This document shows positions 9,886-17,290 of a stretch of 64,000 nt of DNA, piece after piece (the stretch's first letter is position 1; the number at the start of each line of letters is the position of its first letter). Made by a program: the position numbers and the translations under genes. The stretch is from assembly GCA_021773075.1 (NCBI GenBank), contig JAJFKT010000035.1, positions 1-64,000 on the forward strand, written 5' to 3'. The notes beneath the pieces are model-generated. The model searched no databases. It was not told the DNA's origin and saw only the letters and a list, made by a program, of their open reading frames with translations. Source of the DNA: Woeseiaceae bacterium (GTDB lineage: Bacteria; Pseudomonadota; Gammaproteobacteria; Steroidobacterales; Woeseiaceae).

Positions 9886-10073
9886 TCTTTATCGAAGAAT
9901 CCTAAATCATAATGCATGAAGCTGACCTGCCAGATCTGGTTGTCGACCTCGCGTATGCCAATGGTTTGGCCAGCAAACACGGAGTTGAGGCTGATCTTGC
10001 GTCGGCCAAGGCAGTAGCTGTGCCAGCGGTAGGACTCCAGTTTGGCGACCTTCTGCCGATATGAAATCGGCGG
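9884..10073 (-). pseudogene. Transposase C-terminal remnant (IS481-like)
   Basis: Reading leftwards from 10073 the frame gives KLESYRWHSYCLGRRKISLN followed by SVFAGQTIGIREVDNQIW and QVSFMHYDLGFFDKDEGR. This is the C-terminal beta-rich tail seen in integrase-core transposases of the IS481/IS3 type. The frame is preceded by a TAG at 10074-10076 and there is no DDE catalytic region, so only the tail survives. The family assignment is from memory of typical sequences. Confidence 0.6.
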
Positions 10074-10116
10074 CTAAGCACCGTCCTCACATGGATCTAC
10101 CACTATTCGCAAAATA

Positions 10117-12033
10117 TCAAACCCCACCGAACCACACGTTGTATCGCATAAGCAGGGCTGCGAAAAGTACAAGCGCCAGCCCGCAGGTCGTGTAGTGCAC
10201 TCGGCGCAAGATGCCCCAGTACGACCGCTGCCAAGCTATTCCTATGCCGACGGTACACGCTAGCGCGAGAAGCGGAACGACCGTGCCCATCGTTGCGGCG
10301 ACGATCAGCTCACCCGGCGCAGCCTGAGCCCAGTCCTTCCATTTGCCCAGGGCAAGCACGAGAGCGATCAGCGCGGCCAAGCTCCAGATGCTGCTGCTAG
10401 TCGCCAGCCAGCTTGTGATTTTCTCACCTCGGTTTGATTGTTTCTTAACCGACCTTCGGAACAAGCTTGTGGCTCCTCGAATAATCGAGGCGAAGGCCAC
10501 AGTCACGAAAATTAGAATCACCGTACCGAGCGCAAGCAGCACCGTATTGATGGACTCGTCCCAGCGCACTTTTTCAAAGGAAATCGGCTCACCCAACAAA
10601 TCCATGTGAAGGTGAGTGACGCGGCCTTCTGTGGTCGAGAACGTTATGGTTCGGTTCCCATCACGGCTTCGAAATGCCGAACCCGAGACGTAATCGAAAT
10701 CACCGCCCATGCTTGGGTCTACGGGAAGCGCAACAGCCACCCCGTCGTTGCCTTGGGCTGTCACATTGGCGTGGATCGCCAACGATAGTAATCGCTCGAT
10801 CGAATTCTTCGCATAACGCCCCAGGCGGTACTCGCCTTGCGCCGCGCGTGGATCCAAGCTCGCTTCAGAGGCGTTCACCGCAACGTTAACACGCGGATTT
10901 TTGCTCATAACTTCGACAAGGCGCGGCAGCAGGCGTGTCCAGATCTGCGGCTCTTGCCGATTGACGGCGCCAAAGAACCCAATTCCTTGATCCGGCAAAA
11001 ACCCGAGGATCGCAGAATGCGCCGGTCCTGATCCCCACTTGAGCACAACGCTACGCCCGTGGATTTTCGTCCGGGTCATGCCATAGGTCAGGCTACCGGG
11101 AAGCTGAGGGTGTGGTGTGTACTGCACCGTCTGCATTCGCCGTAATATGTCGTCACTCAAGACTCGCTGTCTTGCTCCGGAGGCATCATCCTCAGATCTC
11201 GAAAGAAACGCCGATAAGAAATGTCGCATGTCGTTGCCGGTCGTAGCGAGACTGCCGGCGGGGTAGGGATTGCTGACGAGAGGTCGCGCGATCTCACCTG
11301 AAGCCCAGTATTCGGTCGCTAACTCGTCGGTCCACTCGGGAAGTGGTAGCGTCAGAAAAGCCGTCCGCGTCATACCAAGTGGATCAAATATCTCTTCCTC
11401 GGCGTAACGCCAGAACGGTCGCCCAGAAACCTGCTCGACGACGAGACCGGCAAGTGCGTAGCCGTGGTTCGAATACCGAGAGATATCATTTGGCGCGAAA
11501 GAACGGTTCGGCATGCGCCGCGAAAGATAGTCGCCGAGTGACTCCGGCTGCTCGGGACGGGCGAGATAACCAATCAGTCTCTCGTCGAACCCGGCCGTAT
11601 GCAACAGGAGCTGGTGCAAAGTAATCGGCCCCAGACCTGCATCGTCGATTGGGTCTTCGAGCAATTCGTTGACGTTTCCCAGCAGGTCCAATTCGCCGCG
11701 CTCAACGAGCTGCAGCACGGCAAGGGCCGTGAAGGTCTTGCCGATCGAGGCGACGCGAAAACGAGTTCGTTCCGGATCCACGGACGCCTGGGTCTCGCGG
11801 TTCGCTACGCCGTAACCCGACGCAAGGAGCGTATCCCCGTTCGCAACGACGACGAAGACTGCCCCCGGAATGTCGAACTCGTCGAGGTGCTCCGAGAAAA
11901 ATTCCTCAGCGAAGTGCCCAAGTTCGTCCTGGTGGATGCCATGCTCCGGAATCGAATTCGATGGAATATCGGCAGCGTGTACGCCCGCGAAGGCCCAGCT
12001 GATAACGAAAGTGATAATTCCTCGGAGTGTCAT
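10117..12033 (-). CDS. Beta-lactamase-fold serine hydrolase with membrane tail
   Basis: A class-C-type penicillin-binding/esterase fold: signal peptide, then the catalytic SxxK (SIGK, Ser96/Lys99) and YSN (Tyr187-Asn189), with an HTAGF loop at 145-149. After the hydrolase domain (to about residue 370) and a linker, the C-terminal 150 residues hold four membrane helices (from LLALGTVILIFVTVAFASII to LALVLFAALLMRY). Total is 638 aa. Family members act as D-peptidases, esterases or peptide hydrolases; true beta-lactamase activity is not implied. The start ATG overlaps the TetR stop in an ATGA, so the two are translationally coupled and the hydrolase is probably under TetR control. Confidence 0.88.
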   Translation of the reverse strand: MTLRGIITFVISWAFAGVHAADIPSNSIPEHGIHQDELGHFAEEFFSEHLDEFDIPGAVFVVVANGDTLLASGYGVANRETQASVDPERTRFRVASIGKTFTALAVLQLVERGELDLLGNVNELLEDPIDDAGLGPITLHQLLLHTAGFDERLIGYLARPEQPESLGDYLSRRMPNRSFAPNDISRYSNHGYALAGLVVEQVSGRPFWRYAEEEIFDPLGMTRTAFLTLPLPEWTDELATEYWASGEIARPLVSNPYPAGSLATTGNDMRHFLSAFLSRSEDDASGARQRVLSDDILRRMQTVQYTPHPQLPGSLTYGMTRTKIHGRSVVLKWGSGPAHSAILGFLPDQGIGFFGAVNRQEPQIWTRLLPRLVEVMSKNPRVNVAVNASEASLDPRAAQGEYRLGRYAKNSIERLLSLAIHANVTAQGNDGVAVALPVDPSMGGDFDYVSGSAFRSRDGNRTITFSTTEGRVTHLHMDLLGEPISFEKVRWDESINTVLLALGTVILIFVTVAFASIIRGATSLFRRSVKKQSNRGEKITSWLATSSSIWSLAALIALVLALGKWKDWAQAAPGELIVAATMGTVVPLLALACTVGIGIAWQRSYWGILRRVHYTTCGLALVLFAALLMRYNVWFGGV

Positions 12034-12689
12034 CGCTTCTCCCCGACGTCGATAACGCCAAGATAACTAAGGTACGCACGAATAATTTCGTATGCCAAAC
12101 GCTCATCGTCAATCTGTTGACCATAAACGTTGAGTTTGTTTCCGAGCACTGCGGCCCTGGCGGATGCCGAGGCAAAGAACAGTCCAAGAACCGCCGCCGA
12201 ATCGGGGTCCGAGTGCGTGATCTCGTCGCGCCTCGCAAGGATGCGGCTGAGCAACGCCTCATGAACCCGGGCATTGAAGCGACGCGTGTGGGGCAGGACG
12301 GCAGCAGAATTCTGATTGCGACGAACCACAGCTTGAAGGATGGTGCGATGTTCACGAAACCGGGCCACCATCGTGTGAACATAGAGCGAGATTAGGTCAG
12401 GGATCCTGGCGCCTGCGGCATCGGCCTGCTCGAGGTCGGCGTCGAGTTGATCCGCAAGCTCCTCCATTAGCTGTTGCTCAAGGGCTATTAGCATTGCGTC
12501 TTTGCTGGAAAAGCGAGCGTAGAATCCGCCCACCGAGCACTCCGCGCCCTGGGCGATTTCCGATACTGACAGTTCTTCGAATTGCTTCCCTCTTAACAGG
12601 CTACGCCCCGTCAGGAGGATGGCTTCAAGTGTTTTGGCGCTTCGCGCCTGGTGGACGGGCCGCGCGGACCCGCCCGCGACGGTACTCAT
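12030..12689 (-). CDS. TetR/AcrR-family repressor
   Basis: The start at 12689 (MSTVAGGSARP) gives 219 aa. A longer frame to 12740 would run through the operator-like inverted repeat and is rejected. The N-terminal helix-turn-helix is clear: TLEAILLTGRSLL, then FEELSVSEIAQGAECSVGGF YARFSSKDAML. The C-terminal helical ligand domain is ordinary for the family. The gene overlaps the downstream serine hydrolase by 4 bp, so it likely represses both itself and that gene through the repeat at 12702-12728. The ligand is unknown. Confidence 0.9.
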   Translation of the reverse strand: MSTVAGGSARPVHQARSAKTLEAILLTGRSLLRGKQFEELSVSEIAQGAECSVGGFYARFSSKDAMLIALEQQLMEELADQLDADLEQADAAGARIPDLISLYVHTMVARFREHRTILQAVVRRNQNSAAVLPHTRRFNARVHEALLSRILARRDEITHSDPDSAAVLGLFFASASARAAVLGNKLNVYGQQIDDERLAYEIIRAYLSYLGVIDVGEKR

Positions 12690-12701
12690 GAAGGATTTCC
12701 T

Positions 12702-12728
12702 ATTCCGAATACGATTCGCATTCGGAAT
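12702..12728. promoter_or_regulatory. Probable TetR operator
   Basis: ATTCCGAAT and ATTCGGAAT form perfect 9-bp arms around a 9-bp centre that itself contains CGAAT/ATTCG. It lies 13 bp upstream of the TetR start codon, where an autoregulatory operator is expected. Confidence 0.7.
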
Positions 12729-12757
12729 ACTAGACAGCAAAGCTGATTAGGTCAAGT

Positions 12758-12782
12758 CCTCGGCCCCGCCGTCTGGCCGAGG
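12758..12782. terminator. Hairpin CCTCGGCC/GGCCGAGG
   Basis: A perfect 8-bp stem in the intergenic region between the TetR promoter and the MarR gene's 3' end. There is no clear T run on either side, so termination is only a guess. Confidence 0.35.
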
Positions 12783-12870
12783 TCAAAGGCGATTGTGTTT
12801 TTTGTGGCTCGGTACTGGCCAAACATCGAGGCTTCTGCATTTATGGTCGACCAGGGTAGTTCGACTGCAA

Positions 12871-12888
12871 GACCGCTGAGGCGGTCTA
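12871..12888. terminator. Hairpin AGACCGC/GCGGTCT after marR
   Basis: A perfect 7-bp stem with a 4-nt loop lies 24 bp beyond the MarR stop codon. A weak T tract (AATTTT) follows only on the plus strand, so its role in ending the leftward MarR transcript is uncertain. Confidence 0.35.
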
Positions 12889-12911
12889 TTCGAATTTTGA
12901 GATTCCTGACA

Positions 12912-13475
12912 TTACCTTGGCAGCTGTTCGTAACAAATCGCCTGCGCATCTGCCGCGGCGAGTTTCTCGTGCAGTAGTTGGCAAAAATGCGGATCTCCCT
13001 CGGGATGCCGATCGGCAAAATACCGGCAGTCGCGGCATTGCCCGAAGGGCTGTCGGTCCTGTGCCGCCAGGCGCAACGCCAGGAGGGATTCCAGGCTCCT
13101 GTTCAGTGCACGTTGTGACGAGCTGCCAAGCTCGTTGATTGCTGCGACGGTCACTTCCAGCGGATCTCGCTGCAATAGTCTTTTTCCTTTCGTACTCAGC
13201 GATAAATGTTTACTGCGGCGATCTTTCAGATCGATTTGTTTTTTCACCAGACCCTTGGATTCGAGGGCTTTCAGCGTTTGCGATACCGTGCCCTTGGTGA
13301 GGCCAAGATAGGCGGTGAGGGCCGCCGCAGTTCGTGAAAATCGATTGGCCTTATGAAGATAACGAAGTGCCTCCCATTGAACGGGCAGCAGGCCTTCGGC
13401 GTGCGCCTCGGTGCTCAATAATCGTCCGACCCTCTCGATTAAGGCCGCAATGTGCTCTGGAGAAGTGTTACTCAT
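12912..13475 (-). CDS. MarR-family regulator with C-terminal Cys cluster
   Basis: The 187 aa product starts at MSNTSPEHIAAL; upstream in-frame codons run into operator sequence. The winged helix occupies residues 30-105 (FSRTAAALTAYLGLTKGTVSQ, wing DLKDRRSKHLSLS). Unlike ordinary MarR proteins it has an added C-terminal segment with Cys147, Cys150, Cys165 and Cys181 (CRDC...HFC...ICYE), which looks like a metal or Fe-S site. It is divergent from the superoxide dismutase operon, with two copies of a shared motif in the gap, so a redox-sensing repressor of that operon is a reasonable inference. The cofactor is not proven. Confidence 0.88.
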   Translation of the reverse strand: MSNTSPEHIAALIERVGRLLSTEAHAEGLLPVQWEALRYLHKANRFSRTAAALTAYLGLTKGTVSQTLKALESKGLVKKQIDLKDRRSKHLSLSTKGKRLLQRDPLEVTVAAINELGSSSQRALNRSLESLLALRLAAQDRQPFGQCRDCRYFADRHPEGDPHFCQLLHEKLAAADAQAICYEQLPR

Positions 13476-13484
13476 AGAGACATG

Positions 13485-13556
13485 GTATCGACTCAAAACG
13501 AATGTTGCAATTCCAGATTCCAATGGTTAAGCTCTGCATTAGTATCGACTCAATAC
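13485..13556. promoter_or_regulatory. Two operator-like GTATCGACTCAA sites
   Basis: Copies at 13485-13499 and 13542-13556 share GTATCGACTCAA; the second has a GTAT-N7-ATAC inverted repeat. They flank the divergent promoters of the MarR gene and the redox operon. A third, better copy lies at 49380-49402. Confidence 0.6.
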
Positions 13557-13572
13557 CATATAGGATATTCCA

Positions 13573-14289
13573 ATGAAGACACAACTCGTCGCTTTACTGA
13601 TAACCGGCCTCGCTTGCCACAACGCGGTCGCACACGAGATCACCAGCAAGACAGAGGCAGACAAAACACCAGCGTTCGACATCACACAAGCCGGTGCGAC
13701 AACCGATGGACGTTTGACCACCTTCATTATGGAAGTCGCCGGCGTCGCCGGGAGCGTGAAACCCATCCCTATAGGGCAGCTCAAAGGCGCGAAAGTCGAA
13801 TCCTATGTCTGGCCGACCAGTCTCGATCCGTCGGTTGTCGGCTTCGACAAAGAGTCCGGTATTTTGTCGCTGGCGATCACCGCACATCCGGACTTCGACG
13901 ACACCCCCCTCTATGATGAAGATCAGGACGGTGATCCGGCCAACGATGGGGCCGATTGGCACTCTCACTGGGTTGTACTCGTCGAGGATACGGCGTGTGG
14001 TGCTGGCCTCAAGGTGCGCGATGTATCACCTGGAGTTGATTTGCTCCCGGCCACAGCGCCGTACTTGCCGATCGCACTCGATAGCCCGGGCATGAGCCCG
14101 ATTCTCAACGGCCGCACCGCGACGATCACTGTGCCGCTGAGCGACAGTAAAGACGTTTCATTCGATGCGGTTACCGCCGAATTACAAATAAATGAGAATG
14201 CGGAGGCGCCACTGCTATGCGTGACCGGCGTGCATGACATCGCCTCTGGCGACCTGTCGCTTCCGGGACGAGTCACGGCAACGAAATGA
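13573..14289 (+). CDS. Periplasmic protein of unknown function
   Basis: The 238 aa protein has a cleavable signal peptide (to AVAHE). The mature part is acidic, with calcium-site-like DEDQDGDPANDG followed by DWHSHWVVLVEDTACG, and two cysteines (in TACGAG and LLCVTG) that could pair. No family was recognised. It is the first gene of the operon, with the superoxide dismutase start overlapping its stop in an ATGA. A role in periplasmic oxidative or metal stress is inferred from context only. Confidence 0.8.
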   Translation: MKTQLVALLITGLACHNAVAHEITSKTEADKTPAFDITQAGATTDGRLTTFIMEVAGVAGSVKPIPIGQLKGAKVESYVWPTSLDPSVVGFDKESGILSLAITAHPDFDDTPLYDEDQDGDPANDGADWHSHWVVLVEDTACGAGLKVRDVSPGVDLLPATAPYLPIALDSPGMSPILNGRTATITVPLSDSKDVSFDAVTAELQINENAEAPLLCVTGVHDIASGDLSLPGRVTATK

Positions 14290-14867
14290 TACGGATTACG
14301 TATCTGACCGTAGCAATCGCTTGCCTTGCTGGTTGCGAGCAGGCGCCGTCCGATGTTGAGGAAACTGCACCTTTGGCGTCACAGGCCTCAGCACAAAAGC
14401 AGTTGAACGAATCGCCATTCGGTGGCCGAAGTCGGGCGCGCCTCATTGATGCACGCGGTGTGCGTATCGGTGAGGTCTTTGCCTGGCAGGGCAGAGGCGG
14501 CGTCTTGATCCAGGTACGCAGCCAGGGGTTGCCGCCAGGAACCCACGGCGTACATGTGCACGCGGAGGGAGATTGTCGAGATGTTGGTGTGTTCAAGGCA
14601 TCGGGCGGACATGTCGGCGGCGGTGGCCCGCACGGCTTCTTGCATCCGGATGGAACGCACAGCGGTGATCTTCCCAATATCTACGCCCACGACGATGGCC
14701 GTGCGCAGGCGGACTATTTCTCAGCGGCGTTATCGCTATCCGATCTGACCGATCTCGACGGTGCCGCGCTCATCATTCATGCCGTGCAGGATGACTATCA
14801 GTCCCAACCGATCGGTGGTGCCGGCGTGCGAATCGCTTGCGCCGCATTCGAGCCGGGCGCGCAATAA
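14286..14867 (+). CDS. sodC: Cu/Zn superoxide dismutase, lipoprotein
   Basis: Dismutates superoxide outside the inner membrane. At 193 aa it has a lipobox (LAGC) and the full metal-site pattern of SodC: HVHAEGDC with the structural Cys, a further His in GGHVGGGGPHGFLHPDG, the zinc loop HSGDLPNI with Asp, and IIHAVQDDY for the last Cu ligand, with a C-terminal Cys (IACAAF) for the disulfide. Translation is coupled to the upstream gene (4-bp overlap). The bacterial SodC fold is clear. Expression is probably under the divergent MarR-type regulator. Confidence 0.95.
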   Translation: MIRITYLTVAIACLAGCEQAPSDVEETAPLASQASAQKQLNESPFGGRSRARLIDARGVRIGEVFAWQGRGGVLIQVRSQGLPPGTHGVHVHAEGDCRDVGVFKASGGHVGGGGPHGFLHPDGTHSGDLPNIYAHDDGRAQADYFSAALSLSDLTDLDGAALIIHAVQDDYQSQPIGGAGVRIACAAFEPGAQ

Positions 14868-14898
14868 AGATTTCAACCACAAAGAATAGGAGTTATTC

Positions 14899-15135
14899 AT
14901 GACTACCAAAGCTGTTTTTTACCACGCCGGATGCCCAGTCTGCATCGATGCCGAACGGCAATTCGCCGACAGTCTCGATCAATCGAAATTCGACGTTGAA
15001 ATAGTACATCTCGGCGACGCGCCGGCACGGCTTGCTGAAGCCGAAGAAGGGGGCGTCAAGTCGGTTCCCGCTTTTGTAATTGAGGGGCAAGCCTTTCATA
15101 TTAACTTTGGGGCGAGCCTTGAGGATCTGAAATAG
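14899..15135 (+). CDS. Small thioredoxin/glutaredoxin-like protein (CPVC)
   Basis: A 78 aa protein consisting of one thioredoxin-like fold: beta strand AVFYHAG, CPVC at residues 12-15, a helix, and the cis-Pro loop SVPAF. There is no signal peptide, so it is cytoplasmic. AGGAG lies about 8 nt before the ATG. It sits between sodC and a second thiol protein, which supports a role in thiol redox balance in the same stress response. Confidence 0.85.
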   Translation: MTTKAVFYHAGCPVCIDAERQFADSLDQSKFDVEIVHLGDAPARLAEAEEGGVKSVPAFVIEGQAFHINFGASLEDLK

Positions 15136-15186
15136 GACCTTACCGGAAAACGACTTTTGGCAAAAACGATGTAAGGCAGCAGTTTT

Positions 15187-15753
15187 ATGATACTCAGGCA
15201 AGCACCCGAACTACAGACAATCCACTGGTTCAATACGGACGCACCACTCACTCTGGAAAGTCTACTCGGTCGTGTCGTGGTGATCGAAGCATTTCAGATG
15301 CTTTGCCCCGGCTGCGTGTCTCACGGGTTGCCACAGGCAAAACGCGCGGCTGAGACATTTAGCTCAGACGATGTCTGCGTCCTGGGACTGCACACGGTAT
15401 TCGAGCATCATGCTGCACAGGGAACAGTGGAAGCCCTTGCGGCTTTCTTGCACGAATACCGGATCACATTCCCCGTCGCTATAGATGCGCCAACCGGAAA
15501 CGGAGGTCCACCCAAAACCATGACTGCTTATGACATGCGGGGGACGCCGACTCTCTTGCTATTGGACTGCAAGGGGAGGATTCGCAAACAATATTTTGGC
15601 AGGGAGCAGGATATCGTGATTGGCGCTGAAATTATGACACTCGTCTGCGAGGGGCAGAACCTGGGCTCGCGCACTTCGCATGCCGGAGGCCGTGGGTTTG
15701 GAAGAATGAAAAGCAAGCAGATTAGAGGCCGTGCAAGAGTCACTGCTCCCTGA
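15187..15753 (+). CDS. TlpA/redoxin-like thiol protein (CPGC)
   Basis: The 188 aa product has a thioredoxin fold of the TlpA/AhpC-TSA type with CPGC at residues 40-43 and a cis-Pro segment (MRGTPTLLLLD). No signal peptide is seen, unlike periplasmic TlpA. The C-terminal 30 residues are basic and Gly-rich (SHAGGRGFGRMKSKQ). It is the last gene of the sodC operon. Its 3' end overlaps the convergent BCCT gene by 14 bp. Confidence 0.82.
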   Translation: MILRQAPELQTIHWFNTDAPLTLESLLGRVVVIEAFQMLCPGCVSHGLPQAKRAAETFSSDDVCVLGLHTVFEHHAAQGTVEALAAFLHEYRITFPVAIDAPTGNGGPPKTMTAYDMRGTPTLLLLDCKGRIRKQYFGREQDIVIGAEIMTLVCEGQNLGSRTSHAGGRGFGRMKSKQIRGRARVTAP

Positions 15754-17290
15754 GCAAACCTTTCACGAGCCCGATGCACATGAACAACAACACGACGCAA
15801 AACGGCAGGCCAACCGATATGGTCAGCGCTTGCAGTGATGCCATGCCGCCGCCGAGCATCAACGCGGCGGCGACTACGCCAGCCAGCAGGCACCAGAACA
15901 CTCGTTGTTGTACCGGTGCGTCCATTTTTCCGCCAGCTGTAATGATGTCCATGACCAGTGACCCGGAGTCGGCGGACGTAACAAAGAATATCGCAATCAG
16001 GAATACGCTGATGGTCGATACGATTTCGGTAAACGGCAGTTGTTCGAGCATCTTGAACAACGCAAGTTCCGGCACAGAATCGGCAACACCCCGATAGCCA
16101 TCGGTAAACAGTTGATCGAGTGCCGTGCCGCCGAATGTCGACATCCATAAGATTCCAATAACAGTTGGAATAATGAGCACCCAGGTTATAAATTCACGCA
16201 CGGTTCGACCGTAGCTGACGCGCGCGATAAACATGCCAACGAACGGCGACCAGGAAATCCACCACGCCCAGTAGAACGTCGTCCAGCCGTGATAGAACGC
16301 CGGGTCTTCACGACCAACCCAGTTACTGAGGCCCGGCAGGTAATACAGGTAGTCGACAACGGCGTTGCCCATCGTCGCGAGAATGACCAGCGTCGGGCCG
16401 GCAAGTAAGACGAACAGGAACAACAGTGCCGCCATCACCATGTTCAGCTCACTAAGACGCTTAACACCCTTATCGAGGCCCGCGACCACTGAAACGAGCG
16501 CAATACTTATGATTACCGTTATCAGCACAATCTTTGTCAGGTTGCTTATCGGTATGCCAAACAGGTAGTTAAGCCCGCCCGCTATCTGTTCTGCTCCGTA
16601 GCCCAGCGACACGGCGAGACCGAACAATGTGGAGAGTACGGCCGTGATGTCGATGAAATGGCCAAACGGTCCCCACACACGGTTGCCGACCAACGGATAA
16701 AACGCGGAACGCAAGGTCAGTGGCATACCCTGGTTAAAACAGAAAAACGCAAGCGACAACCCAACAACCGCGTAGATGGCCCAGGCATGCAGGCCCCAAT
16801 GGGCAATTGCAGCGGACATGCCGACGGCTCGCGCTGCGGCCGTGTCCGCCGGGTTCACGCCGATCGGCGGGTTTAACGTGTGTATCACCGGCTCAAGTAC
16901 GCCGAAGAACATCAAACCAATACCGACTCCCGCAGCAAATAGCATCGCAAGCCAGGTCGGATAAGCGTAGCGCGCTCGTGCTTTGGGCCCACCGAGGCGC
17001 ACCCCTCCAAGACGCGAAAATGCGATGCCGAGACAAAACAGAACGAAAATATTCGCCGAAATCATGAAAAACCAGTCAAATGTCGAGGTCACCCAGACTC
17101 GCATATTGACGAATGCGTCGGCTGCCTGATCCAGGAAAAACAGCGTCCCGATAACAAATGCGATGACGAGTACAGCCGAAACAACGAAGACCGGATTATG
17201 AATATCGAGGCCAAGCCACTGGACATTGTGTTCGCCAATCTCGTGCCCTACGTCCTGCTGATTTGCGGCGTCATGTTGGTCGTCGTTCAA
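15740..17290 (-). CDS. BCCT-family betaine/carnitine/choline transporter
   Basis: A secondary transporter with about 12 membrane helices that imports quaternary ammonium compounds. The signature tryptophan-rich segment GWTTFYWAWWISWSPFVGMF is present. The start is a TTG at 17290 with AAGGAG six bases upstream, giving 516 aa; this TTG shares two bases with the TGA of the sulfotransferase gene (TTGA), so the two are translationally coupled. A longer frame to 17422 has no initiation signal and lies inside the neighbour. With the quaternary-amine demethylation genes starting at 22143 on the other strand, this is probably the substrate importer. Confidence 0.92.
   Translation of the reverse strand: MNDDQHDAANQQDVGHEIGEHNVQWLGLDIHNPVFVVSAVLVIAFVIGTLFFLDQAADAFVNMRVWVTSTFDWFFMISANIFVLFCLGIAFSRLGGVRLGGPKARARYAYPTWLAMLFAAGVGIGLMFFGVLEPVIHTLNPPIGVNPADTAAARAVGMSAAIAHWGLHAWAIYAVVGLSLAFFCFNQGMPLTLRSAFYPLVGNRVWGPFGHFIDITAVLSTLFGLAVSLGYGAEQIAGGLNYLFGIPISNLTKIVLITVIISIALVSVVAGLDKGVKRLSELNMVMAALLFLFVLLAGPTLVILATMGNAVVDYLYYLPGLSNWVGREDPAFYHGWTTFYWAWWISWSPFVGMFIARVSYGRTVREFITWVLIIPTVIGILWMSTFGGTALDQLFTDGYRGVADSVPELALFKMLEQLPFTEIVSTISVFLIAIFFVTSADSGSLVMDIITAGGKMDAPVQQRVFWCLLAGVVAAALMLGGGMASLQALTISVGLPFCVVLLFMCIGLVKGLLREQ

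Noticed and set aside
12752..13018. 88-codon frame on the minus strand
   Set aside because: It overlaps the MarR 3' end in another frame and two hairpins, has no Shine-Dalgarno and no recognisable protein pattern.
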